This document shows, one piece after another, positions 1 through 8,725 of a DNA stretch of 64,000 nucleotides. The stretch is from Streptomyces sp. IMTB 2501 (GTDB taxonomy: Bacteria; Actinomycetota; Actinomycetes; Streptomycetales; Streptomycetaceae). Under the pieces are notes generated by a model. It saw nothing but the letters and a program-made list of their open reading frames with translations, was not told where the DNA came from and did no database searches. The position numbers and the translations under genes are program-made. Position 1 is the stretch's first letter; the number at the start of each line of letters is the position of its first letter. The stretch covers positions 186,001 to 250,000 of the forward strand of contig NZ_MQUS01000014.1 in the NCBI RefSeq assembly GCF_001953885.1, in the 5' to 3' direction.

Positions 1-104
1 CATGAAAGCTGATCGCTGTGGTCGCGGACTGCTTCTTGGTCGGGGGCGCGTGCCGCGATGGACTGGACCCACCGAACAGGAAGACCGTTCAAGGGAGTTC
101 AGTC

Positions 105-287
105 ATGCCGATCGTCACCATCCAGCAGGGCCCGCGCGATGTCGAGCTGAAGCGGGAGCTGGTCAAGCGGGTCACCGACGCGTTCGTCGACGCGTACCGG
201 ATCCCGGCGGAGACCGTGCAGGTGTGGATCCACGAGGTGCCCGCGGACAGCTGGGGCGCGGCCGGGAAGCTCACGGCCGACAAGTAG
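105..287 (+). CDS. 4-oxalocrotonate tautomerase family protein
   Basis: A 60-residue protein beginning MPIVTIQQG, which matches the tautomerase superfamily: after Met removal Pro-1 is the catalytic base of the 4-OT fold. The length of about 60 residues is typical of the short subunit that assembles as a hexamer. The sequence contains the family pattern of a first beta strand, a long amphipathic helix (residues 12-32) and a second strand ending in VWIHEVP. The start is fixed by Pro at position 2; the in-frame upstream extension is not conserved-looking. It lies alone, convergent with the trypsin gene and followed by a strong hairpin. The substrate cannot be told from sequence; these enzymes isomerise enol or keto acids. 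Confidence 0.9.
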   Translation: MPIVTIQQGPRDVELKRELVKRVTDAFVDAYRIPAETVQVWIHEVPADSWGAAGKLTADK

Positions 288-317
288 CCCCCGCGTCCCA
301 CGGGGGTGGATGTGGAG

Positions 318-362
318 AGGGGAGCGTTGCGGGCCGCTCGTGGTGGCTCGCAACGCTCCCCT
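318..362. terminator. Bidirectional terminator hairpin
   Basis: A 13-bp perfect stem (318-330 with 350-362, core GGGGAGCGTTGC) with a 19-nt loop sits between two convergent genes, the tautomerase ending at 287 and the trypsin ending at 400. It has no long U tract, as is usual in Streptomyces. Confidence 0.85.
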
Positions 363-399
363 GGCATTTACCCGAGGGGTGCTCGGGAGGTCTTCCGGG

Positions 400-1191
400 T
401 CACGAGTTGATCTGCGCGGTCACGAGGTCCGAGAAGGTGGTCAGCCGGGTGTACACACCCGGGTAACCGGCCTCCGCGCATCCCTCGCCCCAGGAAGTGA
501 TCCCTGCCAGGACGCCCCCGATGAGCAGGGGACCGCCGCTGTCGCCCTGGCAGGTGTCTACGCCGCCGGTGGTGAGTCCGGCGCACACCATGTCGGACTG
601 GACGAAGTCCGAACCGTAAGAAGTCTTGCAGCTGGAGTCGGCCACGATCGGGACGGTCGCGGTCCGCAGCTGGTTGGAGGAACTGCCGTTCTCGGAGGTG
701 GTCCCCCAGCCGAGGATCCGGGCCGTGGTGCCGGCCGCGTACACGCTCGTCTGGGAGGAGGAGACGTACGACACCGGGGTGTACGGCAGCGCCGTCGACA
801 GGGTCAGCACCGCCACGTCGTGGCCGTTGGTGGCGTCCGTGTAGTCCGGGTTGACCCAGATCTTGCTGACGTTGCTGACGGTGCCGTCGGTGCCGTTCAG
901 ATAGGTCCGGCCGCCGACCACGTGGACGCTGCCGGCGGACTCGCCTGCCATGCAGTGCGCGGCCGTGACGACCTTCGTGGCGGCCACCAGGGTGCCGCCG
1001 CAGAACTGGTTCCCGGACGCGTCGGTGATCTGGACGACGAACGGGTACTCCGTCGTGGTGGTGGTCGTACCGCCGACGATCGGCTGCGGTGCGGCGCTCG
1101 CTGTGGGGGAGGCGAGCAGCGCGGTCGCCGCGGTGGCGGCGGTGGCCACCAGGATCGCGGCGGTCTTTCTGGCACGTCTGAGCCCGAACAT
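400..1191 (-). CDS. Secreted trypsin-like serine protease (S1)
   Basis: A 263-residue secreted protease. Residues 1-33 form a signal peptide (twin Arg, long Ala-rich hydrophobic core, ASA cleavage). The mature enzyme begins near IVGG (38-41), the classic activation site of chymotrypsin-fold proteases. The catalytic triad is visible as His79 (TAAHC), Asp125 (HDVAVL) and Ser218 (GDSGG). Asp212, six residues before the Ser, is the S1-pocket acid that gives Arg/Lys specificity, so this is a trypsin rather than a chymotrypsin. Cys residues at 64, 80, 188, 203, 214 and 238 fit three disulfides. The start at 1191 is chosen for its GAGGAG ribosome site; an upstream ATG has none. It follows the LAL regulator gene in the same direction, which may control it. 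Confidence 0.95.
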   Translation of the reverse strand: MFGLRRARKTAAILVATAATAATALLASPTASAAPQPIVGGTTTTTTEYPFVVQITDASGNQFCGGTLVAATKVVTAAHCMAGESAGSVHVVGGRTYLNGTDGTVSNVSKIWVNPDYTDATNGHDVAVLTLSTALPYTPVSYVSSSQTSVYAAGTTARILGWGTTSENGSSSNQLRTATVPIVADSSCKTSYGSDFVQSDMVCAGLTTGGVDTCQGDSGGPLLIGGVLAGITSWGEGCAEAGYPGVYTRLTTFSDLVTAQINS

Positions 1192-1333
1192 GAGTCTCCT
1201 CAGTGGGGTTGCACCGGTGGGGGGTCGCATCGGGCGGGGGTTTGCACGGGGGTCGCGGGACCGACCCCCGTGTGCCCGGGCGAGCGGCACGCCCTTTACG
1301 CTAGGACCCGGAACCCTCGGCTCCCAATGAGGG

Positions 1334-1367
1334 AACCCCCTAGGGGGTTGGGTGAGGGAAAACCCTC
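1334..1367. promoter_or_regulatory. Palindromes upstream of trypsin gene
   Basis: A perfect 16-bp palindrome, AACCCCCTAGGGGGTT (1334-1349), is followed by a small inverted repeat GAGGG-AAAA-CCCTC (1354-1367). Both lie between the trypsin start and the end of the LAL regulator gene. They could be operators for the protease, or the regulator's terminator; the sequence alone does not decide. Confidence 0.45.
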
Positions 1368-1395
1368 GGTCCGGTTCAGTTAACCGGCCGCGTTC

Positions 1396-4218
1396 TCACT
1401 TCGCGCGGCGAGCTGCCGCCAATCGGACGATGTCCACGCGGGAGCGGATCCCCAGCTTGCGGTAGACCCGGGTCAGTGTCGCCTCCACCGTCTTCACGCT
1501 GATGAACAGCCGCGCGGCGATCTCCCGGTTGGTGGCGCCCTCCATGACCAGCGCGGCGACCTGACGCTCCATCGAGGCCAGCACCTCCAGCCCGGCCAGC
1601 CCCTCCAGGGCGTCCGGCACGGCGAGCGCCGGTCCCGGCTCGGCAGTGGTCAGGGATTCGTCCACTTGGCGCAACCAGGGCAGCGCCCGGCAGCGGCGGA
1701 ACATCCGGGTCGCCTCGTCGTAGGCCGACGAGCCGGGGCGTCCGCCGTGCAGCCGGGCCAGTGCGAACGCCGCCCGTGCCTCCTCCAGCCCGTAGCCGAG
1801 CTTGCCGAGCCGGTGCTGAGCGGACGTCAGCTGGGCCGCGGCGGCCTCCAGGTCGCCCTGGGCGGCCCGTACCAGGGCCTCGGAGCGGTCGAGGACGGCG
1901 AGGACGCTCTCCCGGTCCAGCCGCAGCGCGTGCTCGCGGCTGGTGTCGATGACGTCCTGCGCCTCGGCCGGTTCACCGATGCGGACCAGTGCCTCGGCGA
2001 GGTCGCCCTGCCAGCGGCCGCGCGCCGGGTCGGTGATGCCGAGCCCCAGTTCGAGCCGGCGCACCCGGCGCAGCGAGCGGACCGTGCCCGCCGGGTCCCC
2101 GGCCACCAACTGGGCGTACCCGAGCGCGCCCAGGGCTCTGGAGAGGTACATCTGGTCGCCGTCCTCCTCGGCGTGTTCCACCGCCTCCCGGGCGAGGGCG
2201 AGGGCCCGGTCCACATCGCCGCCGGAGGCCTCCGCGAGCGAGGTGAGCATCGCCGAGGCGGTCTCGCCGATCCCGGAGTCCCGGGCGAGGCGCAGGCTGT
2301 CGCGGGCCAGCTCCAGGGCGCGCCCGCAGTGCCCGGCGCGCAGCTCTGTCTCGGCGAGGCCGCGCAGGAAGTGCACCTCGCTCTCCACCGAGCCGCGCCG
2401 GCGCACCTCGCGCAGCAGGGCGGTGACCGTCGCCCGGGCCTCGGTCAGCTGGTCGCCCATGACCAGCCAGCGGAACCGGGCGCTGCCCGCCCCGTTGTGG
2501 TGCCAGGCCACCCGGGGGTCCTGAGGTTCCTTCAGGGCGCGCTTGATGGTCCGGGGTGCCTCCGGGTGGCCCATCAGGGTCTCGGTCTGCGCCTGGAAGG
2601 CCAGGGAGAGCAGTTCGGTGCGCCGGTCCTCGCCGCGTGCGGCCAGCTCGGCGGCGTGTGCGGCGGCCTCGCGGGCGTCGGTGAAGTCGCCCTCCACGAT
2701 CAGCGCCCGCCAGGCCAGCTGGTAGTGGACCAGGCCCAGCAGCCGGGGATCGTCGCCGGCGTCGGCGAGGGCCTGCGGGAAGACCGCGTCGACCTCGGCC
2801 ATGGTGTGGCCGGCGCTGTCGATGACGATGATCCAGGCGCGCACCCGGTCGGCGGGGACGCTCGCCCGGGACAGCACCTCACGGGCGATGTCCCGGGCCA
2901 GGTCGAGTTCGCCCGCGGTGATCGCGTCCTCGGCGGCCTGCAGCCGGCGCTCCTCCGGGCTCGGTGCGCTGTCGGCGGGGGTGCGCCGGGCGGCCAGCAG
3001 CCCGAGGTGGGCGGCGACCGAGGGGGCGCCGCGGTCCCGGGCGAGGGCGGCGGCCTCGGCGAGCCGGGCGGCGACCTCCGGATCGGTGCCGCTGCTGGCC
3101 AGGGCCAGGTGCCGGGCCCGTTCGATCGGGTCGGAGGCGGCCGTGGACAGGGCCGCGTGCGCGGCGCGCCGCTCGTGTGCGGGTGCCTCCGCGTACAGCG
3201 CGGCCGAAATCAGCGGGTGCGCGAACCGTACGGCCGGGGCGTCGGGCTCGGTGGCCAGCAGCCCGAGTTCGGCGGCCTGGGCGCACTCGGCCTCGGCGTT
3301 CTCCCGGCCGGCCGCGTGCAGCAGCGCCGGGGTGGGCCGGGCACCGGCACTGGCCACGAGCAGGGTGCGGCGGGCCTCGACGGAGAGCATGTCCAGGCGG
3401 CTGAGCACCAGGGCGCGCAGCGAGGTCGGCACCGGCAGCGGCTCGCCCGGCCGTGGCGGGGTGGGGCGCTCGGCGAGGGCGCGGCCGAGTTCCAGGGCGA
3501 ACAGCGGATTGCCGCCGGACGTGCGGTGGATCTCGCGGACGGTGGAGCGGGGCAGTGAGCCGTGGCCGCGGTGGTCGAGCAACTGGGCGACCTGGGTGCG
3601 GGAGAGCGCACCGAGCCGGACCGCGAGGGTGCCCGGCGGGCAGGCGCGCAGATGCCGGTCGTACTCCTGGCTCTCCTGGCCCTCGGTACGGACCGCGCAC
3701 AGGAGCTGCACCGGGGTGCCCTCCAGGCGCCGGGCGGCGAAGCCGAGCAGTTCGGCGCTGGCCGGGTCCAGCCACTGCAGATCGTCGGCGACGACGAGGA
3801 CACCGCCCTCGGCGGCCAGCGCGCGCAGTGCGGAGAGCACCGCGAGCCGCAGGGCGAGGCCGTCGCGCTGCAGGCTGGACTCGCCGCGGCCGGTGAGCGC
3901 CGACTCCAGGGCGGTGCGCTGGGCGACGGGCAGCCGGGGGGAGACGTCGTCGAGGACCAGGCCGAGGAGGTCGGCGAGGGCCAGGAAGGGGAGGTGGGAT
4001 TCGGACTCGGTGGCGGAGCAGCGCAGGACGGTGCGCGCGGTGGCGCCGTATTCCTCGGCCAATGCCCGCAGGACGGTGGATTTCCCAATTCCGGCGGGAC
4101 CGTGGAGCAGCACACTGCCACCCGAGGCGAGTTGGTCACGGGCGCCGGCGAACAGTTCCTCGCGGCCGATGACCAGGTCGGGGCGGCACCTGGCAGGCTC
4201 CTGGAAGTCCCGTCGCAC
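1396..4218 (-). CDS. LuxR-family regulator, LAL type (ATP-binding)
   Basis: A roughly 940-residue regulator of the Large ATP-binding LuxR (LAL/MalT-like) class. The N-terminal NTPase module shows a Walker A motif GPAGIGKS near residue 43 and a Walker B-like stretch VLVVADDLQWLDP. A long helical, TPR-like middle follows, and a LuxR DNA-binding helix-turn-helix closes the C terminus (TNREIAARLFISVKTVEATL). The GTG at 4218 has a GAGGGGAG site eight bases upstream; 4224 and a TTG at 4254 are possible alternatives. Such proteins bind ATP and an inducer and activate a nearby promoter. The adjacent downstream trypsin gene is the obvious candidate target, but this is inference. Confidence 0.93.
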   Translation of the reverse strand: MRRDFQEPARCRPDLVIGREELFAGARDQLASGGSVLLHGPAGIGKSTVLRALAEEYGATARTVLRCSATESESHLPFLALADLLGLVLDDVSPRLPVAQRTALESALTGRGESSLQRDGLALRLAVLSALRALAAEGGVLVVADDLQWLDPASAELLGFAARRLEGTPVQLLCAVRTEGQESQEYDRHLRACPPGTLAVRLGALSRTQVAQLLDHRGHGSLPRSTVREIHRTSGGNPLFALELGRALAERPTPPRPGEPLPVPTSLRALVLSRLDMLSVEARRTLLVASAGARPTPALLHAAGRENAEAECAQAAELGLLATEPDAPAVRFAHPLISAALYAEAPAHERRAAHAALSTAASDPIERARHLALASSGTDPEVAARLAEAAALARDRGAPSVAAHLGLLAARRTPADSAPSPEERRLQAAEDAITAGELDLARDIAREVLSRASVPADRVRAWIIVIDSAGHTMAEVDAVFPQALADAGDDPRLLGLVHYQLAWRALIVEGDFTDAREAAAHAAELAARGEDRRTELLSLAFQAQTETLMGHPEAPRTIKRALKEPQDPRVAWHHNGAGSARFRWLVMGDQLTEARATVTALLREVRRRGSVESEVHFLRGLAETELRAGHCGRALELARDSLRLARDSGIGETASAMLTSLAEASGGDVDRALALAREAVEHAEEDGDQMYLSRALGALGYAQLVAGDPAGTVRSLRRVRRLELGLGITDPARGRWQGDLAEALVRIGEPAEAQDVIDTSREHALRLDRESVLAVLDRSEALVRAAQGDLEAAAAQLTSAQHRLGKLGYGLEEARAAFALARLHGGRPGSSAYDEATRMFRRCRALPWLRQVDESLTTAEPGPALAVPDALEGLAGLEVLASMERQVAALVMEGATNREIAARLFISVKTVEATLTRVYRKLGIRSRVDIVRLAAARRAK

Positions 4219-4329
4219 GGTCACCGCTCCCCTCGTGTGTCGTGTCCGGGCCAAATTCTAGGCAACGATCCTTGAAATTCGGACGGAAGTTGTGGTGAGG
4301 GAAATAACAAACGGTCACGCATAAGGAAA

Positions 4330-4350
4330 TTCAAGGCGTCTCCGCTTGAA
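4330..4350. promoter_or_regulatory. Inverted repeat in AT-rich LAL upstream region
   Basis: TTCAAG and CTTGAA arms separated by nine bases lie in an unusually AT-rich 100-bp stretch (4255-4360) upstream of the LAL gene. This stretch likely holds its promoter, and the repeat may be an operator. Confidence 0.35.
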
Positions 4351-4351
4351 T

Positions 4352-4376
4352 GGGCAGGTTTCCTCAAGGCCTGCCC
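4352..4376 (-). terminator. Candidate terminator of GAF-LuxR gene
   Basis: GGGCAGG and CCTGCCC arms (4352-4358, 4370-4376) form a 7-bp hairpin just past the end of the regulator gene that stops at 4400. Confidence 0.5.
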
Positions 4377-4399
4377 GTCGGTGGCGGCCACTGCCCGGC

Positions 4400-5230
4400 T
4401 CACGGCAGCAGCCCCGCCCTGCGGGCCGCGGTCACCGCCTCCCCTCGGGTGTGCGCGCCCAGCTTCCGCATCGCCGAGCGCAGATAGCCCTTGACGGTCT
4501 CCGGGCGCAGTCCCAGCCGTTCGGCCACCGCCGCGTTGGTCGCGCCCGCCGCCACCCAGGACAGCACGTCCAGCTCCCGCGGCGCCAGGGTCACGCTCCC
4601 GGCGCGCGGAGAAGCAGTCAGCAGACCGCAGGCCGCGAGCAGTTCGGCCCGCAGTACCGGATCGGTGATACGCGGGGCCAGGGCCCGCAGCGCCGCATGC
4701 GCCTCACGCACCTGCTCCCAGGCCGCCCCCTGGTCGACTCCGACGGGCTCCGGCCGGGCGGCCAGCAGCAGCTCCCACGCCTCGTCCCGCAGCACCAGCG
4801 TCTGTTCCACGTCCCGTGCGACGGCCATGGCCGCGCCCAGCGTGCGGTCGCCGAGCGGCTGAGCCGAGCGCAGCGCGCCGTAGAGCACCCCGCGCACCCG
4901 ACGCCGTACCACCACCGGGACCGCGACGACCGAGCGGATGCCCTCGGCGGCCACCGGGACGTCGTACTCGTGGCTGATCTGCCGGGAGCTGGAGTAGTCC
5001 GTCACCGCGCAGGGCCGGGCCAGCGCCACCGCCTTGCCGCCGAGCCCGTTGCCGGAGGTCACCGCGAGCGAGCGCAGGGCGGCCGTGGTCGTGCCGCTCA
5101 GCTCGCTGATCCGGATCTGCGGCCGGCCGGACTCGACGAGGCCGCCGAAGGCGACGGGAAGTCCCGTGGCCCGCCGCAGCCGGGCCAGCGCGCCGCCGAT
5201 CTCCACCGTCCCCGCCGCGTCCGCCGTCAC
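4400..5230 (-). CDS. LuxR-family regulator with GAF-like domain
   Basis: A 276-residue regulator. Residues about 10-150 resemble a GAF sensory domain (small-molecule binding). The C-terminal 60 residues are a LuxR HTH (ATNAAVAERLGLRPETVKGY). The GTG at 5230 is preferred because AAGGAG lies seven bases before it; an in-frame ATG at 5287 lies further upstream without a good site. The gene is divergent from the two acyl-CoA synthetase genes across a 160-bp gap holding a GC palindrome, so it probably regulates them, perhaps in response to an aromatic or fatty acid. The ligand is unknown. Confidence 0.88.
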   Translation of the reverse strand: MTADAAGTVEIGGALARLRRATGLPVAFGGLVESGRPQIRISELSGTTTAALRSLAVTSGNGLGGKAVALARPCAVTDYSSSRQISHEYDVPVAAEGIRSVVAVPVVVRRRVRGVLYGALRSAQPLGDRTLGAAMAVARDVEQTLVLRDEAWELLLAARPEPVGVDQGAAWEQVREAHAALRALAPRITDPVLRAELLAACGLLTASPRAGSVTLAPRELDVLSWVAAGATNAAVAERLGLRPETVKGYLRSAMRKLGAHTRGEAVTAARRAGLLP

Positions 5231-5254
5231 CTGTCCGCTCCTTCTGCCGTCCCC

Positions 5255-5270
5255 ACCCCCGTTCGGGGGT
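5255..5270. promoter_or_regulatory. Palindromic operator candidate
   Basis: ACCCCCGTTCGGGGGT is a perfect inverted repeat with a 2-nt centre. It lies just upstream of the GAF-LuxR start, inside the divergent promoter shared with the acyl-CoA synthetases, where an autoregulatory LuxR dimer would be expected to bind. Confidence 0.5.
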
Positions 5271-5391
5271 AGTGAGACCTGCATCACGGATTAGACGATG
5301 CCAGAGAGCCGCCCGGCAATGGTCCGGAACAGAGGGAGTGAGCCGCAGGGCGCGCCCGGAGGTGAACGACCCACAGTACGAGGAGTATGTG

Positions 5392-7065
5392 ATGACGACG
5401 GCGACTGAGGAGTTCCGCTCCGCCCGGGACTTCCTGCTGGAGCACCGTGCGGACTACGCCGGCGCCTGCGAGGGCTTCGCCTGGCCGCGGCCCGCGCACT
5501 TCAACTGGGCGCTGGACTGGTTCGACGTGATCGCCGCCGGCAACGACCGGACCGCGCTGCACATCGTCGAGGAGGACGGCGCCGAGACCCGGTTGTCCTT
5601 CGCCGAGATGTCCGAGCGGTCGAACCGCGTCGCCCGGTGGCTGCGCGAGCGGGGCGTCGCCGCCGAGGACCGCATCCTCGTCATGCTCGGCAACCAGGCC
5701 GAGTTGTGGGAGACCGCGCTGGCCGCGATGAAGCTGCGCGCGGTGGTCATCCCGGCCACCCCGCTGCTGGGACCCGCCGATCTGCGCGACCGCGTGGAGC
5801 GCGGCCGGGTGCGGCATGTGATCGCACGGGCCGAGGACACCGCGAAGTTCGCCGACGTGCCCGGCGGTTACACGCGCATCGCCGTCGGCGGCCGGCCCGA
5901 GCAGGGCTGGGAGGCGTACGAGGACGCGTACACCGCCCCCGCCGAGTACCTGCCCGACGGCCCCACCCTGGCCGACGACCCGCTGATGCTCTACTTCACC
6001 TCCGGTACGACCGCCCGCCCCAAACTGGTCGAGCACACCCACACCTCGTACCCGGTCGGGCACCTGGCGACCTTGTACTGGATCGGCCTCAAGCCCGGCG
6101 ACGTGCATCTGAACATCTCCTCGCCGGGCTGGGCCAAGCACGCCTGGTCCAATCTGTTCGCGCCGTGGAACGCCGAGGCGACCGTCTTCCTCTTCAACTA
6201 CACCCGCTTCGACGCGGCCCGGCTGATGGCCGAGATGGACCGGGCCCGGGTGACCACCTTCTGCGCCCCACCGACCGTGTGGCGCATGCTCATCCAGGCC
6301 GACCTCGGCCTGCTCGCCACCCCGCCCCGCGAGGTGGTCGCCGCCGGCGAGCCGCTCAACCCAGAGGTCATCGAGCAGGTTCGGCGGGCCTGGGGCGTCA
6401 CCATCCGGGACGGCTTCGGGCAGACCGAGACCGCCGTGCAGGTCTCCAACAGCCCCGGACAGGTGCTCAAGAGCGGTTCCATGGGCCGCCCGAGCCCCGG
6501 CTACCGTGTGGAACTCCTCGACCCGGTCTCCGGCGCGCCCGGCGCCGCCGAGGGCGAGATCGCCCTCGATCTGTCCGAGCGTCCGGTCGGCCTGATGACC
6601 GGCTACCACGGCGACCCGGACCGCACGGCGGAGGCGATGGCGGGCGGCTACTACCGCACCGGGGACATCGCCTCGCGCGACGCGGACGGCTATCTGACCT
6701 ACGTCGGCCGCGCGGACGACGTCTTCAAGGCATCCGACTACAAGATCAGCCCGTTCGAGCTGGAGAGCGCGCTGCTGGAGCACGAGGCGGTGGCCGAGGC
6801 CGCCGTCGTGCCCGCGCCGGACGAGCTGCGGCTCGCGGTGCCGAAGGCGTACGTCGTCCTCGCCGCGGGCTATGAGCCCGGCCCGGACACCGCGAAGGCC
6901 ATCTTCGAGCACTCCCGTCAGGTGCTCGCCCCCTACAAGCGGATCCGCCGGCTGGAGTTCGGCGCGCTGCCCAAGACCGTCTCCGGCAAGATCCGCCGGA
7001 TCGAGCTGCGCGAGGCGACGGCCCAGGGCTCGGCGAACGAGTACCGCGAGGAGGACTTCCGGTGA
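5392..7065 (+). CDS. Acyl-CoA synthetase, MACS-like
   Basis: A 557-residue AMP-binding (ANL) enzyme that activates a carboxylic acid to its CoA thioester through an acyl-adenylate. Motifs in order are the ATP loop YFTSGTTARPKLVEHTH, the substrate region SPGWAKHAW, GFGQTETAVQ, YYRTGDIA, the hinge GRADDVFKASDYKISPFELE, and the C-terminal catalytic lysine in VSGKIRR. The SPGWAKHAW segment and KASDYKI hinge are typical of the medium-chain/benzoate-like (MACS) subgroup rather than long-chain FadD. The ATG at 5392 has AGGAG six bases upstream. Its stop overlaps the next synthetase by four bases (GTGA), so the two are translationally coupled. The substrate is not known. Confidence 0.93.
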   Translation: MTTATEEFRSARDFLLEHRADYAGACEGFAWPRPAHFNWALDWFDVIAAGNDRTALHIVEEDGAETRLSFAEMSERSNRVARWLRERGVAAEDRILVMLGNQAELWETALAAMKLRAVVIPATPLLGPADLRDRVERGRVRHVIARAEDTAKFADVPGGYTRIAVGGRPEQGWEAYEDAYTAPAEYLPDGPTLADDPLMLYFTSGTTARPKLVEHTHTSYPVGHLATLYWIGLKPGDVHLNISSPGWAKHAWSNLFAPWNAEATVFLFNYTRFDAARLMAEMDRARVTTFCAPPTVWRMLIQADLGLLATPPREVVAAGEPLNPEVIEQVRRAWGVTIRDGFGQTETAVQVSNSPGQVLKSGSMGRPSPGYRVELLDPVSGAPGAAEGEIALDLSERPVGLMTGYHGDPDRTAEAMAGGYYRTGDIASRDADGYLTYVGRADDVFKASDYKISPFELESALLEHEAVAEAAVVPAPDELRLAVPKAYVVLAAGYEPGPDTAKAIFEHSRQVLAPYKRIRRLEFGALPKTVSGKIRRIELREATAQGSANEYREEDFR

Positions 7066-8672
7066 CCCCACAGCTGTCGTACACGCACGGGACGTCTCCG
7101 ACCGTCCTGCTCGCAGACACCATCGGCGCCGATCTGGACCGGGCCGTGGCGGCCTGGCCGGACCGTGAGGCGCTGGTCGACGTGCCGTCGGGCCGGCGGT
7201 GGACCTATGCCCGATTCGGCGCGGACGTGGCGGAGTTGGCGCAGGCGCTGGTCGCCGCCGGTGTGGCCAAGGGCGACCGGGTGGGTATCTGGGCGGTCAA
7301 CTGCCCGGAGTGGGTGCTGGTCCAGTACGCCACCGCCCGTATCGGCGCGATCATGGTGAACATCAACCCGGCCTACCGCACCCACGAGGTCGAGTACGTC
7401 CTGCGCCAGGCGGGGATCTCCCTGCTGTTCGCCTCCCTGCGGCACAAGACCAGCGACTACCGGGCGATGGTCGAAGAAGTGCGGGGAAACTGCCCCGAAC
7501 TGCGCGAGGTCGTGTACATCGGCGACCCGAGCTGGGAGGAACTGCTCGGGCGGGGGACGCCTGACGTCACGTACGCGGAACTGTCCTGCGACGACCCCAT
7601 CAACATCCAGTACACCTCGGGGACCACGGGCTTTCCGAAGGGCGCCACCCTGTCCCACCACAACATCCTCAACAATGGTTACTTCGTCGGGGAGTTGGTC
7701 GGCTACACCGAGCAGGACAGGATCTGCATCCCGGTGCCCTTCTACCACTGCTTCGGCATGGTGATGGGCAACCTCGCGGCCACCTCGCACGGCGCCTGCA
7801 TGATCATCCCGGCCCCGTCCTTCGAACCGAGGGCCACCCTGGAGGCGGTGCAGCGCGAGCGCTGTACGTCCCTGTACGGCGTGCCGACCATGTTCATCGC
7901 CGAGCTGAACCTCCCCGACTTCGCGTCGTACGACCTCTCGACCCTGCGCACCGGCATCATGGCGGGCTCGCCGTGCCCGGTGGAGGTGATGAAGCGGGTC
8001 GTCGCCGAGATGCACATGGCCGAGGTCTCCATCTGCTACGGCATGACCGAGACATCCCCGGTGTCGCTGCAGACCCGCCGGGACGACGACCTGGAGCACC
8101 GCACCGGCACCGTCGGCCGGGTCCTGCCGCACCTGGAGGTCAAGGTGGTCGACCCTGCCACCGGAGTCACGCAACCACGTGGCAGGTCGGGCGAGTTGTG
8201 CACCCGCGGCTACAACGTGATGCTCGGCTACTGGAACGAACCCGAGAAGACCGCGGAGGCCGTCGACGCGGGCCGCTGGATGCACACCGGAGACCTGGCG
8301 GTGATGCGCGACGACGGCTACGTCGAGATCGTCGGCCGGATCAAGGACATGATCCTCCGGGGCGGCGAGAACATCTACCCGCGCGAGATCGAGGAGTTCC
8401 TCTACGGCCACCCGAAGATCAGGGACGTGCAGATCGTCGGGGTGCCGCACGACACCTACGGCGAGGAGGTCCTGGCCTGCGTCATCCCGCGGGACCCCGC
8501 CGACCCGCTCACCCTGGCGGACCTGCGCGCCTTCTGCCAGGGTCGGCTCGCGCATTACAAGATCCCGAGCAGGCTGCAGATTCTGGAGGCCTTCCCGATG
8601 ACGGTGAGCGGAAAGGTACGCAAGATCGAACTGCGGGAGAGGTACGCGACTTCGGAGACGGCGGCCGAATGA
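7062..8672 (+). CDS. Acyl-CoA synthetase, FadD-like
   Basis: A 536-residue ANL enzyme starting at a GTG that overlaps the preceding stop. It carries YTSGTTGFPKGATLSHHN, CYGMTETSP, MHTGDLAVM, GRIKDMILRGGENIYPREIEEFL and the lysine motif TVSGKVRK. The sequence is of the fatty-acyl-CoA synthase class that handles medium and long chains, distinct from its neighbour, so the operon encodes two ligases with probably different substrate ranges. A hairpin follows at 8675-8710. Regulation is probably by the divergent GAF-LuxR protein. Confidence 0.93.
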   Translation: MTPQLSYTHGTSPTVLLADTIGADLDRAVAAWPDREALVDVPSGRRWTYARFGADVAELAQALVAAGVAKGDRVGIWAVNCPEWVLVQYATARIGAIMVNINPAYRTHEVEYVLRQAGISLLFASLRHKTSDYRAMVEEVRGNCPELREVVYIGDPSWEELLGRGTPDVTYAELSCDDPINIQYTSGTTGFPKGATLSHHNILNNGYFVGELVGYTEQDRICIPVPFYHCFGMVMGNLAATSHGACMIIPAPSFEPRATLEAVQRERCTSLYGVPTMFIAELNLPDFASYDLSTLRTGIMAGSPCPVEVMKRVVAEMHMAEVSICYGMTETSPVSLQTRRDDDLEHRTGTVGRVLPHLEVKVVDPATGVTQPRGRSGELCTRGYNVMLGYWNEPEKTAEAVDAGRWMHTGDLAVMRDDGYVEIVGRIKDMILRGGENIYPREIEEFLYGHPKIRDVQIVGVPHDTYGEEVLACVIPRDPADPLTLADLRAFCQGRLAHYKIPSRLQILEAFPMTVSGKVRKIELRERYATSETAAE

Positions 8673-8674
8673 CG

Positions 8675-8710
8675 CGGGGCGCGACGGATCGACAAGAACG
8701 TCGCCCCCCG
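8675..8710. terminator. Bidirectional terminator candidate
   Basis: GCGGGGCGCGAC pairs with GTCGCCCCCCG (one mismatch) around a 14-nt loop, between the convergent ends of the synthetase operon (8672) and the zinc-ribbon gene (8726). Confidence 0.55.
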
Positions 8711-8725
8711 TCCCGCGGCAGGTGA

